Of a stretch of 64,000 nt of DNA, positions 43,832 to 52,264 are shown piece after piece (the first letter of the stretch is position 1; the number at the start of each line of letters is the position of its first letter). Under the pieces are notes generated by a model that was given only the letters and a program-made list of their open reading frames with translations, had not been told where the DNA came from and did no database searches. Origin of the DNA: Rhodobacteraceae bacterium HTCC2150. Lineage in GTDB: Bacteria; Pseudomonadota; Alphaproteobacteria; Rhodobacterales; Rhodobacteraceae. The stretch is from NCBI GenBank assembly GCA_000169395.1, contig AAXZ01000006.1, forward strand, positions 52,479-116,478, written 5' to 3'. A program made the translations under genes and the position numbers.

Positions 43832-44542
43832 TCAGTCGCAACCGATCCCTGAATTCAACCAATCACGCAGACATTTGTTGGTTTGTTCTGGCTGTTCCAG
43901 CGTTGGCAAATGCCCTGCACCAGCGATGACCTTTAGAACAGACCCATCAATAAGATCATGCATCAATTCGTGACGTTCGATGGGGCATAGGCTGTCTTCG
44001 CGACCACACAAAATCAACGTTGGAATTTTGACGCCCCGAAGTGTCTCTGTTTGATCCGGGCGGTTTTGGATGGCGTTTGACTGATCCTCAAAAACTGTAG
44101 GCCCCAGATCATTTGCCATTTCCATGCACAGTTCTAGCAGTTGCAGCTTCCCAGGCCCATCGGCCAGATAATTTGGTTTCATTTCATCGCGCATCACGGC
44201 GGCCATTTGGCCATTACGAACTTGAGAAACTTGGGCTTCTCGCATCTCAGCCTTATCTGCAGGATCGGCCAATGGATTGGTATCCAACAGTGCCAATCGC
44301 GTAACTCTTTCAGGGGCAAGCCGCATGATTTCCATGGCAACAATCCCCCCCATGGAAAGCCCAGCCAACGCAAATTGCGATGGCGCCACGTCAAGAACCA
44401 TTTTAGCCAATGCCCTCATTGAATTGGCCCCGCGCAACGGCACAAATATCGTTGGACGCTCTGCGGAAAACGCATTTATTTGCGGTGTATACAGACGGGC
44501 ATCGCACATCATGCCCGGCAACAACAAAAGCGGTTCTTTCAT
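43832..44542 (-). CDS. Alpha/beta-hydrolase
   Basis: A 236-residue alpha/beta-hydrolase. It opens LLLLPGMMCDARLYTPQ (oxyanion region), has the nucleophile elbow LAGLSMGGIVAMEI, the acid in LILCGREDSLCP and the catalytic His in IAGAGHLPTLEQPE. It thus has a complete Ser-Asp-His triad. ATG at 44542 follows AGAGG and gives the usual N-terminus; 30 upstream codons in frame are not needed. Esters, lactones or C-C bonds are possible substrates. It follows the small CxxC protein by 10 bases. Confidence 0.88.
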   Translation of the reverse strand: MKEPLLLLPGMMCDARLYTPQINAFSAERPTIFVPLRGANSMRALAKMVLDVAPSQFALAGLSMGGIVAMEIMRLAPERVTRLALLDTNPLADPADKAEMREAQVSQVRNGQMAAVMRDEMKPNYLADGPGKLQLLELCMEMANDLGPTVFEDQSNAIQNRPDQTETLRGVKIPTLILCGREDSLCPIERHELMHDLIDGSVLKVIAGAGHLPTLEQPEQTNKCLRDWLNSGIGCD

Positions 44543-44552
44543 CGCGTGCCTC

Positions 44553-44696
44553 TTAGTTTTCTGATTGAAGCAGGATTTGCTTCCATTTTGCGATCTCATC
44601 AAACAGCGTCGTTTCACGACACTCCGCACAGATCATCCCCGAACATTTCAAGATGCTATCAGGCGGGTCGGAATACTGCGGGGCAAAACCTTTCAA
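44553..44696 (-). CDS. 47-residue protein with CSGMICAEC motif
   Basis: A short gene with TTG start and a strong AAGGAGT at ideal spacing. The product is KGFAPQYSDPPDSILKCSG...ICAECRETTLFDEIAKWKQ and ends QSEN. Three Cys in CSGMICAEC could hold a metal or form a redox pair, and the C-terminus looks helical. It lies just before the hydrolase gene and may be co-translated with it. I do not recognise a family. Coding potential is inferred from the RBS and the protein-like composition. Confidence 0.5.
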   Translation of the reverse strand: MKGFAPQYSDPPDSILKCSGMICAECRETTLFDEIAKWKQILLQSEN

Positions 44697-44844
44697 AAGA
44701 ACACTCCTTAGCATGGAATAAAACAGACGGTCATTGCACAGTGTCTGCCAAAAAATGCCCGTTTTTGCAAACGAATGCAATGGGTACACATTTGGGAAAT
44801 TTCAGCCGTTGCACAGGCTAACTATAGCCAGTCTCAGCGGGGCC

Positions 44845-45153
44845 TTAGTGTTCTAAATCCAAAACAAGGATGCCGTCTATGCCACCGATCGCACATTGAA
44901 CCAATTGCGCACCCAATGCCTTGTGTTCGGGGTGTTCAGCATAGGTTTTCAGGTCTGCCCAACTGTCAAAATCAATAACAAAGCCATGCTTATACCCGCG
45001 CTCGATTTGTTCGGGGCTACTGGAACGCCCACCCGTAAACCCATGCGCACCCGATAGCTTTTCAACCAACGCTGCCAATTCGGCATAAATAGCAGCGATC
45101 TTTTCCTCGGTGGTATCTGCATTGAATTTGGTCAAAACGATGTGGCGGATCAT
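44845..45153 (-). CDS. Dabb-family (stress-responsive alpha/beta barrel) protein
   Basis: A 102-residue dimeric alpha/beta-barrel protein: MIRHIVLTKFNADTTEEKIAAIYAELAALVEKLSG, then KHGFVIDFDSWADLKTYAEHPEHKALGAQL, which is the conserved second half with its His motif. Dabb proteins range from stress proteins to small cyclases. ATG at 45153 is chosen because it begins the domain. It lies next to the iol dehydrogenase operon but on its downstream side, beyond the terminator. Confidence 0.85.
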   Translation of the reverse strand: MIRHIVLTKFNADTTEEKIAAIYAELAALVEKLSGAHGFTGGRSSSPEQIERGYKHGFVIDFDSWADLKTYAEHPEHKALGAQLVQCAIGGIDGILVLDLEH

Positions 45154-45203
45154 GTAAGCGGCTTTCTTGATTTCCCACCACATTAAACAGATTGCGACAT
45201 GAA

Positions 45204-45238
45204 AAACACCCGCTGCATCATCGATACAACGGGTGTTT
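45204..45238 (-). terminator. Terminator of the leftward iol operon
   Basis: The arms AAACACCCG and CGGGTGTTT pair exactly over 9 bp; read leftward the stem is followed by TTTTTC. It lies 25 bp after the stop of the MocA-type gene at 45263. Confidence 0.78.
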
Positions 45239-45262
45239 AAGCATTAATTCAACTTCGGTAGA

Positions 45263-46420
45263 TTACCGAAACATGGGTGGGCGTGCGTCTAGCCATTCAC
45301 CACGGGCTTTGCCGCTTTCAGCCACCGCAAATACCGCCGACATTGACCGCAAGCCGTCTTCGGCGCGCGGGTAAAGGTTCGCGGCTGGATCCATTGCGCG
45401 ACCCTCTTTTTGCGCGTTGATCGCCTCGGCCAAATCCGAATAGATGTTGGCGAATGCCAAAGGCATACCTTCGGCGTGACCAACAGTTACACGCGATGTG
45501 CGGTCGGCCTCGGGTGACAGGTTGCCTTCGCCACGTTCAATGACTTGCAAGCGTTGACCAAGTGGCATGTAGTACAGCTGATTTGGTTGTTCTTGTGACC
45601 AGCGCAGACCACCGGTTTCGCCAAACACCTGAATGGTCAAACCATGCTGACGGCCAATGGCAATTGAGCTGGTCCAAAGACGACCAACAGTGCCGCCATC
45701 CATGCGGAAATTAACCATGGCGTCGTCTTCTAGAACGCGAACGTCCAGACAGGAAACGCAATCCGCAGAAAGTTCAGTTACCTCTTGGCCTGTTACAAAT
45801 GAGGCCATGTGCATCGCGTGAATACCGCAATCTGCAAACTGTGCTGAAACGCCTGCCTGTGCAGGATCATACCGCCAACGCACCCGTGGATTGTCAGCGT
45901 CGGCCGCATCCGCGTGGTGCCCGTGGGAAAATTCCGCCTTCACAAGGCGCACTTTGCCAATGTCACCGCGTGCCACCATGGCCCGCATGTGGCGCACCAA
46001 GGAATAGCCCGTATAGCCATAATTCACGGCGCAAATTTTGCCCGTGGCCTTAGCAATCTTAACAATGGCTTCGCCTTCTTCCACGGTCATGGTCATGGGC
46101 TTTTCGCACAGAACGTTAAAACCACCCTCAAGGAAGGATTTAGTGATTTCAAAGTGCGTGGAATTTGGTGTCGCAACTGTAACCAGATCAACGGGGTCTT
46201 GGCGTGATTTCTCACCTGCCAACATTTCAGTCCAATCGCCATAAGAACGATCCGCCGCAAGGCCCAAACGTTGACCATATTCACGGCCCGCATCGGGACG
46301 GTGATCCAGTGCGCCTGCGGTAAATTCGAACAATCCATCAAGGCCGGAACCAAGGCGGTGTGCGGGTCCAATTTGGCTGCCTTCGCCGCCGCCGATCATT
46401 CCCCATTTCAATTTTGTCAT
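45263..46420 (-). CDS. Gfo/Idh/MocA-family dehydrogenase
   Basis: A 385-residue NAD(P)-dependent dehydrogenase. The Rossmann part starts WGMIGGGEGSQIGPAHRLG, then VTVATPNSTHFEITKSFLEGGFNVLCEKPMT with the catalytic EKP Lys. The C-terminal domain holds CGIHAMHMASFVTG with its catalytic His. The form GGGEGSQIGPAHR is typical of the IolW/IolX-like or scyllo-inositol branch. It is the third gene of the leftward operon. AAGGAAT precedes the ATG at 46420. A role in an inositol stereoisomer or derivative is inferred from the regulon. Confidence 0.88.
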   Translation of the reverse strand: MTKLKWGMIGGGEGSQIGPAHRLGSGLDGLFEFTAGALDHRPDAGREYGQRLGLAADRSYGDWTEMLAGEKSRQDPVDLVTVATPNSTHFEITKSFLEGGFNVLCEKPMTMTVEEGEAIVKIAKATGKICAVNYGYTGYSLVRHMRAMVARGDIGKVRLVKAEFSHGHHADAADADNPRVRWRYDPAQAGVSAQFADCGIHAMHMASFVTGQEVTELSADCVSCLDVRVLEDDAMVNFRMDGGTVGRLWTSSIAIGRQHGLTIQVFGETGGLRWSQEQPNQLYYMPLGQRLQVIERGEGNLSPEADRTSRVTVGHAEGMPLAFANIYSDLAEAINAQKEGRAMDPAANLYPRAEDGLRSMSAVFAVAESGKARGEWLDARPPMFR

Positions 46421-46431
46421 GTCTTTATTCC

Positions 46432-47322
46432 TTAGAAACCGATGGATTGCAGGTATTCGCGGTTTGCGCGCGCATCTTCTAGCGGTGTGCCCGGCATGGA
46501 AGGATCGCAATCCTGTTCCACAGTACACCAGCCCGTGAAACCTGCATCAACAAGACGTTTGTGCACGGCTGGGAAATCAACGTCGCCTTGACCCAAGTTA
46601 CAGAAAATTCCTTGGCCACAGGCCTTATAAAAATCAGTACGGTTGGCGACCACATCGGCCTTCACCACAGGATCAATGTCCTTGAAGTGCATGTATGAAA
46701 TGCGGCTCATGTAGCGATCCATAAAGGCAACCGGATCAAAACCAGCATAAGAATGGTGGCCCGTGTCAAAACAGATTTTCAGGATGCTTTCGTCAACTTC
46801 GGACAGCAAGCGTTCCAATTCTGGTTCAAAATCCATAAAGCCGGCCGCGTGGGCGTGAATGCCAACGGTCAAACCAAATTCCTCAGAACCCATCTTGGCT
46901 ATGGTCGCAATACGATCGCGATAGGCCACCCATTCAGCCTTGTCCATTTGTTCGGCTTCATTTGCGCGGCCTGCTGTTGGCGCGCGACGCGGTGAAATGC
47001 TATCGATCAGAACCAAATGTTCGGCACCATGAGCCACCAGCGCTTTGCAGGTGCGTTGCGATGCATCCAAAACTTCGTCCCATTTTGCCGCGTCATGGAA
47101 AGGACGGAAAACAACGCCACCGATGATTTCCAGATCACGTTCAGCCAAAGCAGGGGCCAGAATTGCGGGGTCTTCTGGCATATAGCCAATCGGGCCCAAC
47201 TCAATACCCTTATAACCAGCGCCAGCACATTGATCCAAAACCGACTGCCACGTTGGGTAGGATGGATCACTTGCGAATTCGATGCCCCAAGAACAGGGCG
47301 CGTTGCCAATTTTTATCGTCAT
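46432..47322 (-). CDS. iolE: Inosose dehydratase-like TIM-barrel protein (IolE family)
   Basis: A 296-residue xylose-isomerase-type barrel: IGNAPCSWGIEFASDPSYPTWQSVLDQCAGAGYKGIELGPIGY, GIHAHAAGFMDFEPELERLL, ICFDTGHHSYAG, MHFKDIDP and GWCTVEQDCDPS. The metal-site residues Glu, Asp, His and Glu of the family are all visible. IolE dehydrates scyllo-inosose to the dione taken by IolD. The NAPCSWG opening is IolE-like. It sits between two dehydrogenases in the operon divergent from iolD. A paralogue for another inosose is possible. Confidence 0.85.
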   Translation of the reverse strand: MTIKIGNAPCSWGIEFASDPSYPTWQSVLDQCAGAGYKGIELGPIGYMPEDPAILAPALAERDLEIIGGVVFRPFHDAAKWDEVLDASQRTCKALVAHGAEHLVLIDSISPRRAPTAGRANEAEQMDKAEWVAYRDRIATIAKMGSEEFGLTVGIHAHAAGFMDFEPELERLLSEVDESILKICFDTGHHSYAGFDPVAFMDRYMSRISYMHFKDIDPVVKADVVANRTDFYKACGQGIFCNLGQGDVDFPAVHKRLVDAGFTGWCTVEQDCDPSMPGTPLEDARANREYLQSIGF

Positions 47323-47340
47323 AGTCTTGCTTTCGTTCGT

Positions 47341-48438
47341 TTAATACGCGGCCACATCGACCCAAGCCTTTTGGGATGATGATTCCATTGCTGCATTGAT
47401 GATTTGATTTACGTCTAAGCCATCCTGAAAACTAGGCCAGACATTGGTTTTGGTCTCGATTGCCCGCAAAAAATCGCGCGCTTCGATGATAATTTGATCC
47501 TGATATCCCGTGCCATGACCAGGACCCTGACAGAACGGTTCGTAATCTGGATGCGCGGGGCCTGTTAGCACCTTGCGAAAACCGCGTGTGGCCTCAGGTT
47601 CGTCCATAGAATACAGCCACAGCGCGTTTTGATCTTCTTGATCAAAACGGATCGCGCCTTTGGTGCCGGTTACCTCATAAGCATAACCCATTTTACGACC
47701 ATGTGCGACACGACTGAAATAAAGCTGACCCATGGCACCATTGCTAAACCGACACATCATTTGCCCGTGATCATCGTTGGTCACCGTGCCACCCGGGCGG
47801 CTTGCGTGCACAGTTTCAACCTCGGCGATCAAGGATTTCATCGGCCCAATAAGCGCCAATGCCCCATTGATCATATGCGGGGCGAGATCGCCCATCGTAC
47901 CGTTTGCATCGCCTTCAGTGCGCCAAGTGGCAGGCGCGGATGGATCGGCCAGAAAATCCTCGGTGTGTTCACCGCGAAACCACGTGATGTCGCCAATGGC
48001 ACCTTCAACAATCAAACGCCGTGCAAATTGGCTGGCGGGGGTGCGAATATAGTTAAATCCAACCATGCTTATTTGACCTTTGGCAGCCGCAGTCATGGCG
48101 CGGCTGTCTTCAAGCGACGCACCCAAAGGTTTTTCACAAAACACAGGTTTGTTTAGGGCAAACGCCGCCAAGGCGATTTCACGGTGGGTTTCTTGGGGCG
48201 AGGCAATAACAATCGCCTCGACCTTGGGATCCGCCACCAAAACACGCCAATCTGCTGTACCGCGGGCAAAACCAAAGGCAGCGCGGTATTTTTCAGCACT
48301 TTCATCGCTGCTGGCGCACACCATTTCAAGCTTTGGGCGCAGGGTCGTATTAAACACGGCCCCAACCGCCGCCATAGCAACCGCATGGGCCTTACCCATA
48401 TAGCCACCACCGATGATTCCGATGCCTATTTCTGTCAT
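47341..48438 (-). CDS. Gfo/Idh/MocA-family dehydrogenase
   Basis: A 365-residue dehydrogenase. The Rossmann fold begins IGIGIIGGGYMGKAHAVAMAAVG, with IVIASPQETHREIALAAFALNKPVFCEKPLG carrying the catalytic Lys. The second half has MGDLAPHMINGALALIG, the usual position of the catalytic His. It is the first gene of the leftward arm, 35 bp from the LacI palindrome. It probably oxidises or reduces an inositol epimer or a related cyclitol; myo-inositol dehydrogenase is more likely the gene at 53104. Confidence 0.88.
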   Translation of the reverse strand: MTEIGIGIIGGGYMGKAHAVAMAAVGAVFNTTLRPKLEMVCASSDESAEKYRAAFGFARGTADWRVLVADPKVEAIVIASPQETHREIALAAFALNKPVFCEKPLGASLEDSRAMTAAAKGQISMVGFNYIRTPASQFARRLIVEGAIGDITWFRGEHTEDFLADPSAPATWRTEGDANGTMGDLAPHMINGALALIGPMKSLIAEVETVHASRPGGTVTNDDHGQMMCRFSNGAMGQLYFSRVAHGRKMGYAYEVTGTKGAIRFDQEDQNALWLYSMDEPEATRGFRKVLTGPAHPDYEPFCQGPGHGTGYQDQIIIEARDFLRAIETKTNVWPSFQDGLDVNQIINAAMESSSQKAWVDVAAY

Positions 48439-48473
48439 GTCACACTCTTTAGTTTGAAAACTGTAAAAACGGC

Positions 48474-48491
48474 TTTGCAACCGGTTGCAAA
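48474..48491. promoter_or_regulatory. LacI-type operator TTTGCAACCGGTTGCAAA between divergent iol operons
   Basis: A perfect 18-bp palindrome located 35 bp before the leftward MocA gene and 72 bp before iolD. Its core is identical to the site at 37185-37198. One repressor site could control both directions. Confidence 0.85.
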
Positions 48492-48563
48492 ATTAGTATC
48501 GTTGGATTCGTATAACCGCAAGCGGCAATCGCCATATCGGCTTGCCTGTGAAAGATTTTGACC

Positions 48564-50429
48564 ATGAGCGATCAAACAATTCGACTGACCACCGCGCAAG
48601 CGATCATTAAATATCTGTCCAATCAGTTCATTGAAATTGATGGCGTTGAAAGGCGTGTGTGCGGCGGTGGCTTTGGTATTTTTGGCCACGGCAATGTGAC
48701 GTGTTTGGGTGAGGCACTATATGATGCCCGCGAAGAGTTACCGCTTTATCGTGGCCAAAATGAACAAAGCATGGGGTTTGCGGCGGCAGGCTATGCCAAG
48801 CAATGGTTGCGTCAACGGTTCATGTTTTGCACCGCCAGCGCGGGGCCAGGCACCGCAAACCTGTTAACCAGTGCAGCATTGGCCCACGCCAACCGTTTAC
48901 CCATGCTGATGTTATGCGGCGATGCGTTTCTGACACGCCTACCTGATCCGGTGTTGCAGCAACTGGAACACTTCGGCAATCCCACGCTTGGTGTGAACGA
49001 CGCCTTTAAGGCCGTTAGCCGTTATTGGGATCGCATCACGCATCCGGCACAAATCATTCAATCCTTGCCTGTTGCTTTGGCCACTATGCTGGATCCTGCC
49101 GATTGCGGCCCTGCCTTTATCGGTTTGCCGCAAGACGTTCAGGGCTGGGCGCATGATTATCCGGCCAGCTTTTTTGAGAAACGCGTGCACCGTATTCGTC
49201 GTCAAGCGCCAGATGTAGCTGACGTTGCGGATGCTGCCGCCTTATTAAAAGGGGCAAAACGCCCAATGATTATTGCGGGTGGTGGCGTGCAGTATTCAGG
49301 CGCAATGGCGGAACTGACTGCTTTTGCTGAAACCCACAATATTCCAGTGGTGGAAACCATTGCTGGTCGCGCAAACCTTACACAAGACCATGCATTAAAC
49401 ATCGGCCCCCTTGGTGTAACAGGTTCAAACAGCGCCAACACAATCGCAGAAACGGCCGACGTCATTCTGGCCGTGGGCACGCGTTTGCAAGATTTCACCA
49501 CTGGTTCTTGGACTGCCTTTTCTAAAGAGGCCAAAATCATTGGTATGAATGTAGGTCGCCATGATGCGATCAAACATTTGTCTTTGCCGATTGTTGGCGA
49601 CGCCAAGCTGGGCATTGCTGCATTAGATAGCGCGATAGATGCTTTTAAAGGCCCCCAAGAATGGGTCGATTTCGCCCAAGCAGAACGCGGCAAATGGGTG
49701 GCCTATACCGATGATATCACCAAACCATCAAACGGCCCAAATTCATATTGTCAGGCGATCCGCATGGTCAACGATCTGTGCGATCCCCGCGACCGCGTTG
49801 TGGCAGCGGCCGGTGGTTTGCCCGCCGAGGTCACCGCGCATTGGCAAACCAAGGATCTCAGCACAGTTGATGTGGAATTTGGCTTTTCTTGCATGGGTTA
49901 TGAAATCGCCGGTGGATGGGGTGCGCGCATTGCGCAACATGAACGCGAACCTGACCAAGACACCATCGTCTTTACGGGGGATGGTTCCTATATGCTGATG
50001 AACTCTGATATTTATTCATCCGTTCTGACCAATCGCAAAATGATCATTTTCGTTTTGGACAACGGTGGTTTTGCCGTCATCAACAAGCTGCAAAACAACA
50101 CGGGCAACGAAAGCTTTAACAATCTCATCGCAGATTGCCCCACAGTTGACGCACCCTTTGCCGTTGATTTTGAAGCCCACGCCGCATCAATGGGGGCAAA
50201 TGCTGAAACCGTTGCCAACCCTGCTGAGCTGGGCGAGGCGTTCAAACGCGCTAAAGCTGCGGACAAAACCAGCGTGATCGTGATGAAGGTTGACGCCTAT
50301 GACGGCTGGACAACCGAAGGCCACACTTGGTGGGAGGTTGGCACACCCCATGTGACCGACAATGCCAAAGTCGCCGAAAAACATGCCGAGATCGAAGCCT
50401 CTCGCGCCAAGCAACGTCAGGGCGTGTAA
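48564..50429 (+). CDS. iolD: 3D-(3,5/4)-trihydroxycyclohexane-1,2-dione acylhydrolase
   Basis: A 621-residue ThDP-dependent enzyme that opens the inositol ring dione to 5-deoxyglucuronate. The N-terminal pyrimidine-binding domain includes GIFGHGNVTCLGEALYDAREELPLYRGQNEQSMGFAAAGYAKQ (with the catalytic Glu), the middle domain RPMIIAGGGVQYSGAMAEL and the C-terminal PP domain MGYEIAGGWGARIAQ, FTGDGSYMLMNSDIYSSV and NGGFAVINKLQ (metal motif GDGS...N). Length and motifs match IolD. It begins the rightward operon iolD-iolC-iolB-aldolase-iolG. Confidence 0.95.
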   Translation: MSDQTIRLTTAQAIIKYLSNQFIEIDGVERRVCGGGFGIFGHGNVTCLGEALYDAREELPLYRGQNEQSMGFAAAGYAKQWLRQRFMFCTASAGPGTANLLTSAALAHANRLPMLMLCGDAFLTRLPDPVLQQLEHFGNPTLGVNDAFKAVSRYWDRITHPAQIIQSLPVALATMLDPADCGPAFIGLPQDVQGWAHDYPASFFEKRVHRIRRQAPDVADVADAAALLKGAKRPMIIAGGGVQYSGAMAELTAFAETHNIPVVETIAGRANLTQDHALNIGPLGVTGSNSANTIAETADVILAVGTRLQDFTTGSWTAFSKEAKIIGMNVGRHDAIKHLSLPIVGDAKLGIAALDSAIDAFKGPQEWVDFAQAERGKWVAYTDDITKPSNGPNSYCQAIRMVNDLCDPRDRVVAAAGGLPAEVTAHWQTKDLSTVDVEFGFSCMGYEIAGGWGARIAQHEREPDQDTIVFTGDGSYMLMNSDIYSSVLTNRKMIIFVLDNGGFAVINKLQNNTGNESFNNLIADCPTVDAPFAVDFEAHAASMGANAETVANPAELGEAFKRAKAADKTSVIVMKVDAYDGWTTEGHTWWEVGTPHVTDNAKVAEKHAEIEASRAKQRQGV

Positions 50430-51415
50430 TGAGCATCATAGACGGCATCAAAAAGAATAACTTCGTTGTGGTGGGCCGCGTCGGCATGGATTTGTTTCCA
50501 GCCCCTGGTATTGCCACCGAAGACGCCACCGATTTCAACGTCGATATGGGCGGCTCGTCCGCAAATATCGCCGCAGGCGTGGTGAAACTTGGTGGGCAAG
50601 CATCGCTGGTGACCTCGGTTTCAGATGACGCCGTTGGGCGGTTTTGTGTCAATAAACTGCATCACTACGGCGTAAAGACCGATCATGTCACCGCCGTTGG
50701 CGGCGAGGCCCGCAATTCGTTGGCTGTTTATGAAAGCCGTGTTGAGGGGCACCAATCGGTGATTTACCGCAATGGGGCCGCTGATTTTGAAATGACGGTG
50801 GCTGATGTTGAGGCCGTTGATTACAGCCAATTTGGCGCCTTGGTCACGGCGGGCACTGTGTTTGCCGCGGAACCTTCGCGCACAGCGGCATTTCGTGCCT
50901 TTGAATTGGCCCGCGCGGCGGGTTTGCCGATCATTTTTGACGTGGACTATCGCCCCTATAGCTGGCCCTCAGCGCAAGTCGCCGAAGAGGTTCTATCCAA
51001 AGCGGGCGGTCTATCAGACGTCATCGTTGGCAACGATGATGAATTTGGCTTTATGGCCGGTGGTCGCGAAAAAGGCTTGGCCAAAGCGCGTGAATTATCC
51101 GCCACATCCGCCGGTATTGTTGTTTACAAAATGGGCGAACATGGCGCGGTGACCTTTGCCAATGGTGAGGAATTGCGCACGGGTATTTTCCCCGTTCAGG
51201 CCCTAAAACCAACCGGTGCTGGCGACAGCTTTATGGCTGGTATGCTGACATCCATCGCAGACGGTCATGATCTTAAAACTGCCGTCTTGCGCGGCTCGGC
51301 CTGTGCCGCCTATGTTGTGGCGCGCCCAGGCTGTGCGCCCGCCATGCCATTCCAAGACGATCTCACAAAATTTCTGGCCGAACATGCCGGCCCAACCATT
51401 CCAGATGTAACCTAA
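50429..51415 (+). CDS. iolC: 5-dehydro-2-deoxygluconokinase
   Basis: A 328-residue PfkB-family kinase. It begins FVVVGRVGMDLFPAPG and has DMGGSSANIAAGVVKLGGQASLVTSVSDDAVGRF, IFDVDYRPYSW and the PfkB signature PTGAGDSFMAGML with the catalytic Asp. IolC phosphorylates 2-deoxy-5-keto-D-gluconate. It overlaps the iolD stop by one base (TAATG), so translation is coupled. Some alphaproteobacteria have a longer IolC fused to a DUF2090 domain; this one is unfused, with a separate aldolase two genes downstream. Confidence 0.93.
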   Translation: MSIIDGIKKNNFVVVGRVGMDLFPAPGIATEDATDFNVDMGGSSANIAAGVVKLGGQASLVTSVSDDAVGRFCVNKLHHYGVKTDHVTAVGGEARNSLAVYESRVEGHQSVIYRNGAADFEMTVADVEAVDYSQFGALVTAGTVFAAEPSRTAAFRAFELARAAGLPIIFDVDYRPYSWPSAQVAEEVLSKAGGLSDVIVGNDDEFGFMAGGREKGLAKARELSATSAGIVVYKMGEHGAVTFANGEELRTGIFPVQALKPTGAGDSFMAGMLTSIADGHDLKTAVLRGSACAAYVVARPGCAPAMPFQDDLTKFLAEHAGPTIPDVT

Positions 51416-51424
51416 GGAAAACTT

Positions 51425-52264
51425 ATGCATATTGCCCCACATGACAACCAAAACAAACCCATTGTCGGCATTGATGATCCCACGGTTCCGCTGAACTATT
51501 TCAACATTGTTATGTTGAAAGCTGGCCAAGCCTTTGAATACCAAGTGCCCGGTTATGAAACCTGCATTGTACCTGCAACTGGCACAATCGACGTTTCAAT
51601 CGAAGGCGTTGAATTCAAGGCTGTCGGTAATCGCACCGAAGATGTTTGGGACGGTGAACCCGAGGGCGTTTATGTGCCAGTGGGTGCCAAGGTCACAATC
51701 GTGGCCACTCGCGATACAGAAACCTTTATCGCGGGCGCGAAATACGACAAGGTTCTATCGCCCTTTGATGTACGTGCGGATGGCATCGACAAGGTTCAAT
51801 ACGGTTCTGACGACACAAAAACGCACCGCAAAATTAAACACATCTTGGGCCAAAAGCAGCACGACAAAGTGGGCCGTTTGCTGGTGTCAGAATTGTTCAC
51901 CGTGGGGCAGGGTGGCTGGTCAGGCTTTCCATCCCACAAACACGACACCGATCGACTGCCAACCGAAACACGCCATGATGAAACCTATAATTTCCGTTTC
52001 AAACCAAACCACGGTTCTGGCGTTCAGATCATTCAGCGCGAAGAGGGCAAGCCTGGCGACGCGTATCAACTGATGGATCGTTCGACCATTATGCTAGACA
52101 ATGGCTATCACCCATGTGCGGTTATGCCGGGTTATGAAATGTACTATTTCACAATCCTAGCAGGCCTGAGCCAACGCAGCCTTGTGCAATTCTTCCAACC
52201 CACACACGCGTATCAAGTTGAGACTATTCCTGGCATCAAAGACATGGTGGCGAAATTTAAATGA
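51425..52264 (+). CDS. iolB: 5-deoxy-glucuronate isomerase
   Basis: A 279-residue double-cupin KduI/IolB family enzyme. Typical parts are FNIVMLKAGQAFEYQVPGYETCIVPATGTIDV, VYVPVGAKVTIVA, GRLLVSELFTVGQGGWSGFPSHKHDTD with metal-binding His residues, the ETYNFRF segment and GYHPCAVMPGYEMYYFTILAG. It converts 5-deoxyglucuronate to 2-deoxy-5-keto-gluconate. AAGGAAAAC precedes the ATG. Its stop overlaps the aldolase start (ATGA). Confidence 0.93.
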   Translation: MHIAPHDNQNKPIVGIDDPTVPLNYFNIVMLKAGQAFEYQVPGYETCIVPATGTIDVSIEGVEFKAVGNRTEDVWDGEPEGVYVPVGAKVTIVATRDTETFIAGAKYDKVLSPFDVRADGIDKVQYGSDDTKTHRKIKHILGQKQHDKVGRLLVSELFTVGQGGWSGFPSHKHDTDRLPTETRHDETYNFRFKPNHGSGVQIIQREEGKPGDAYQLMDRSTIMLDNGYHPCAVMPGYEMYYFTILAGLSQRSLVQFFQPTHAYQVETIPGIKDMVAKFK

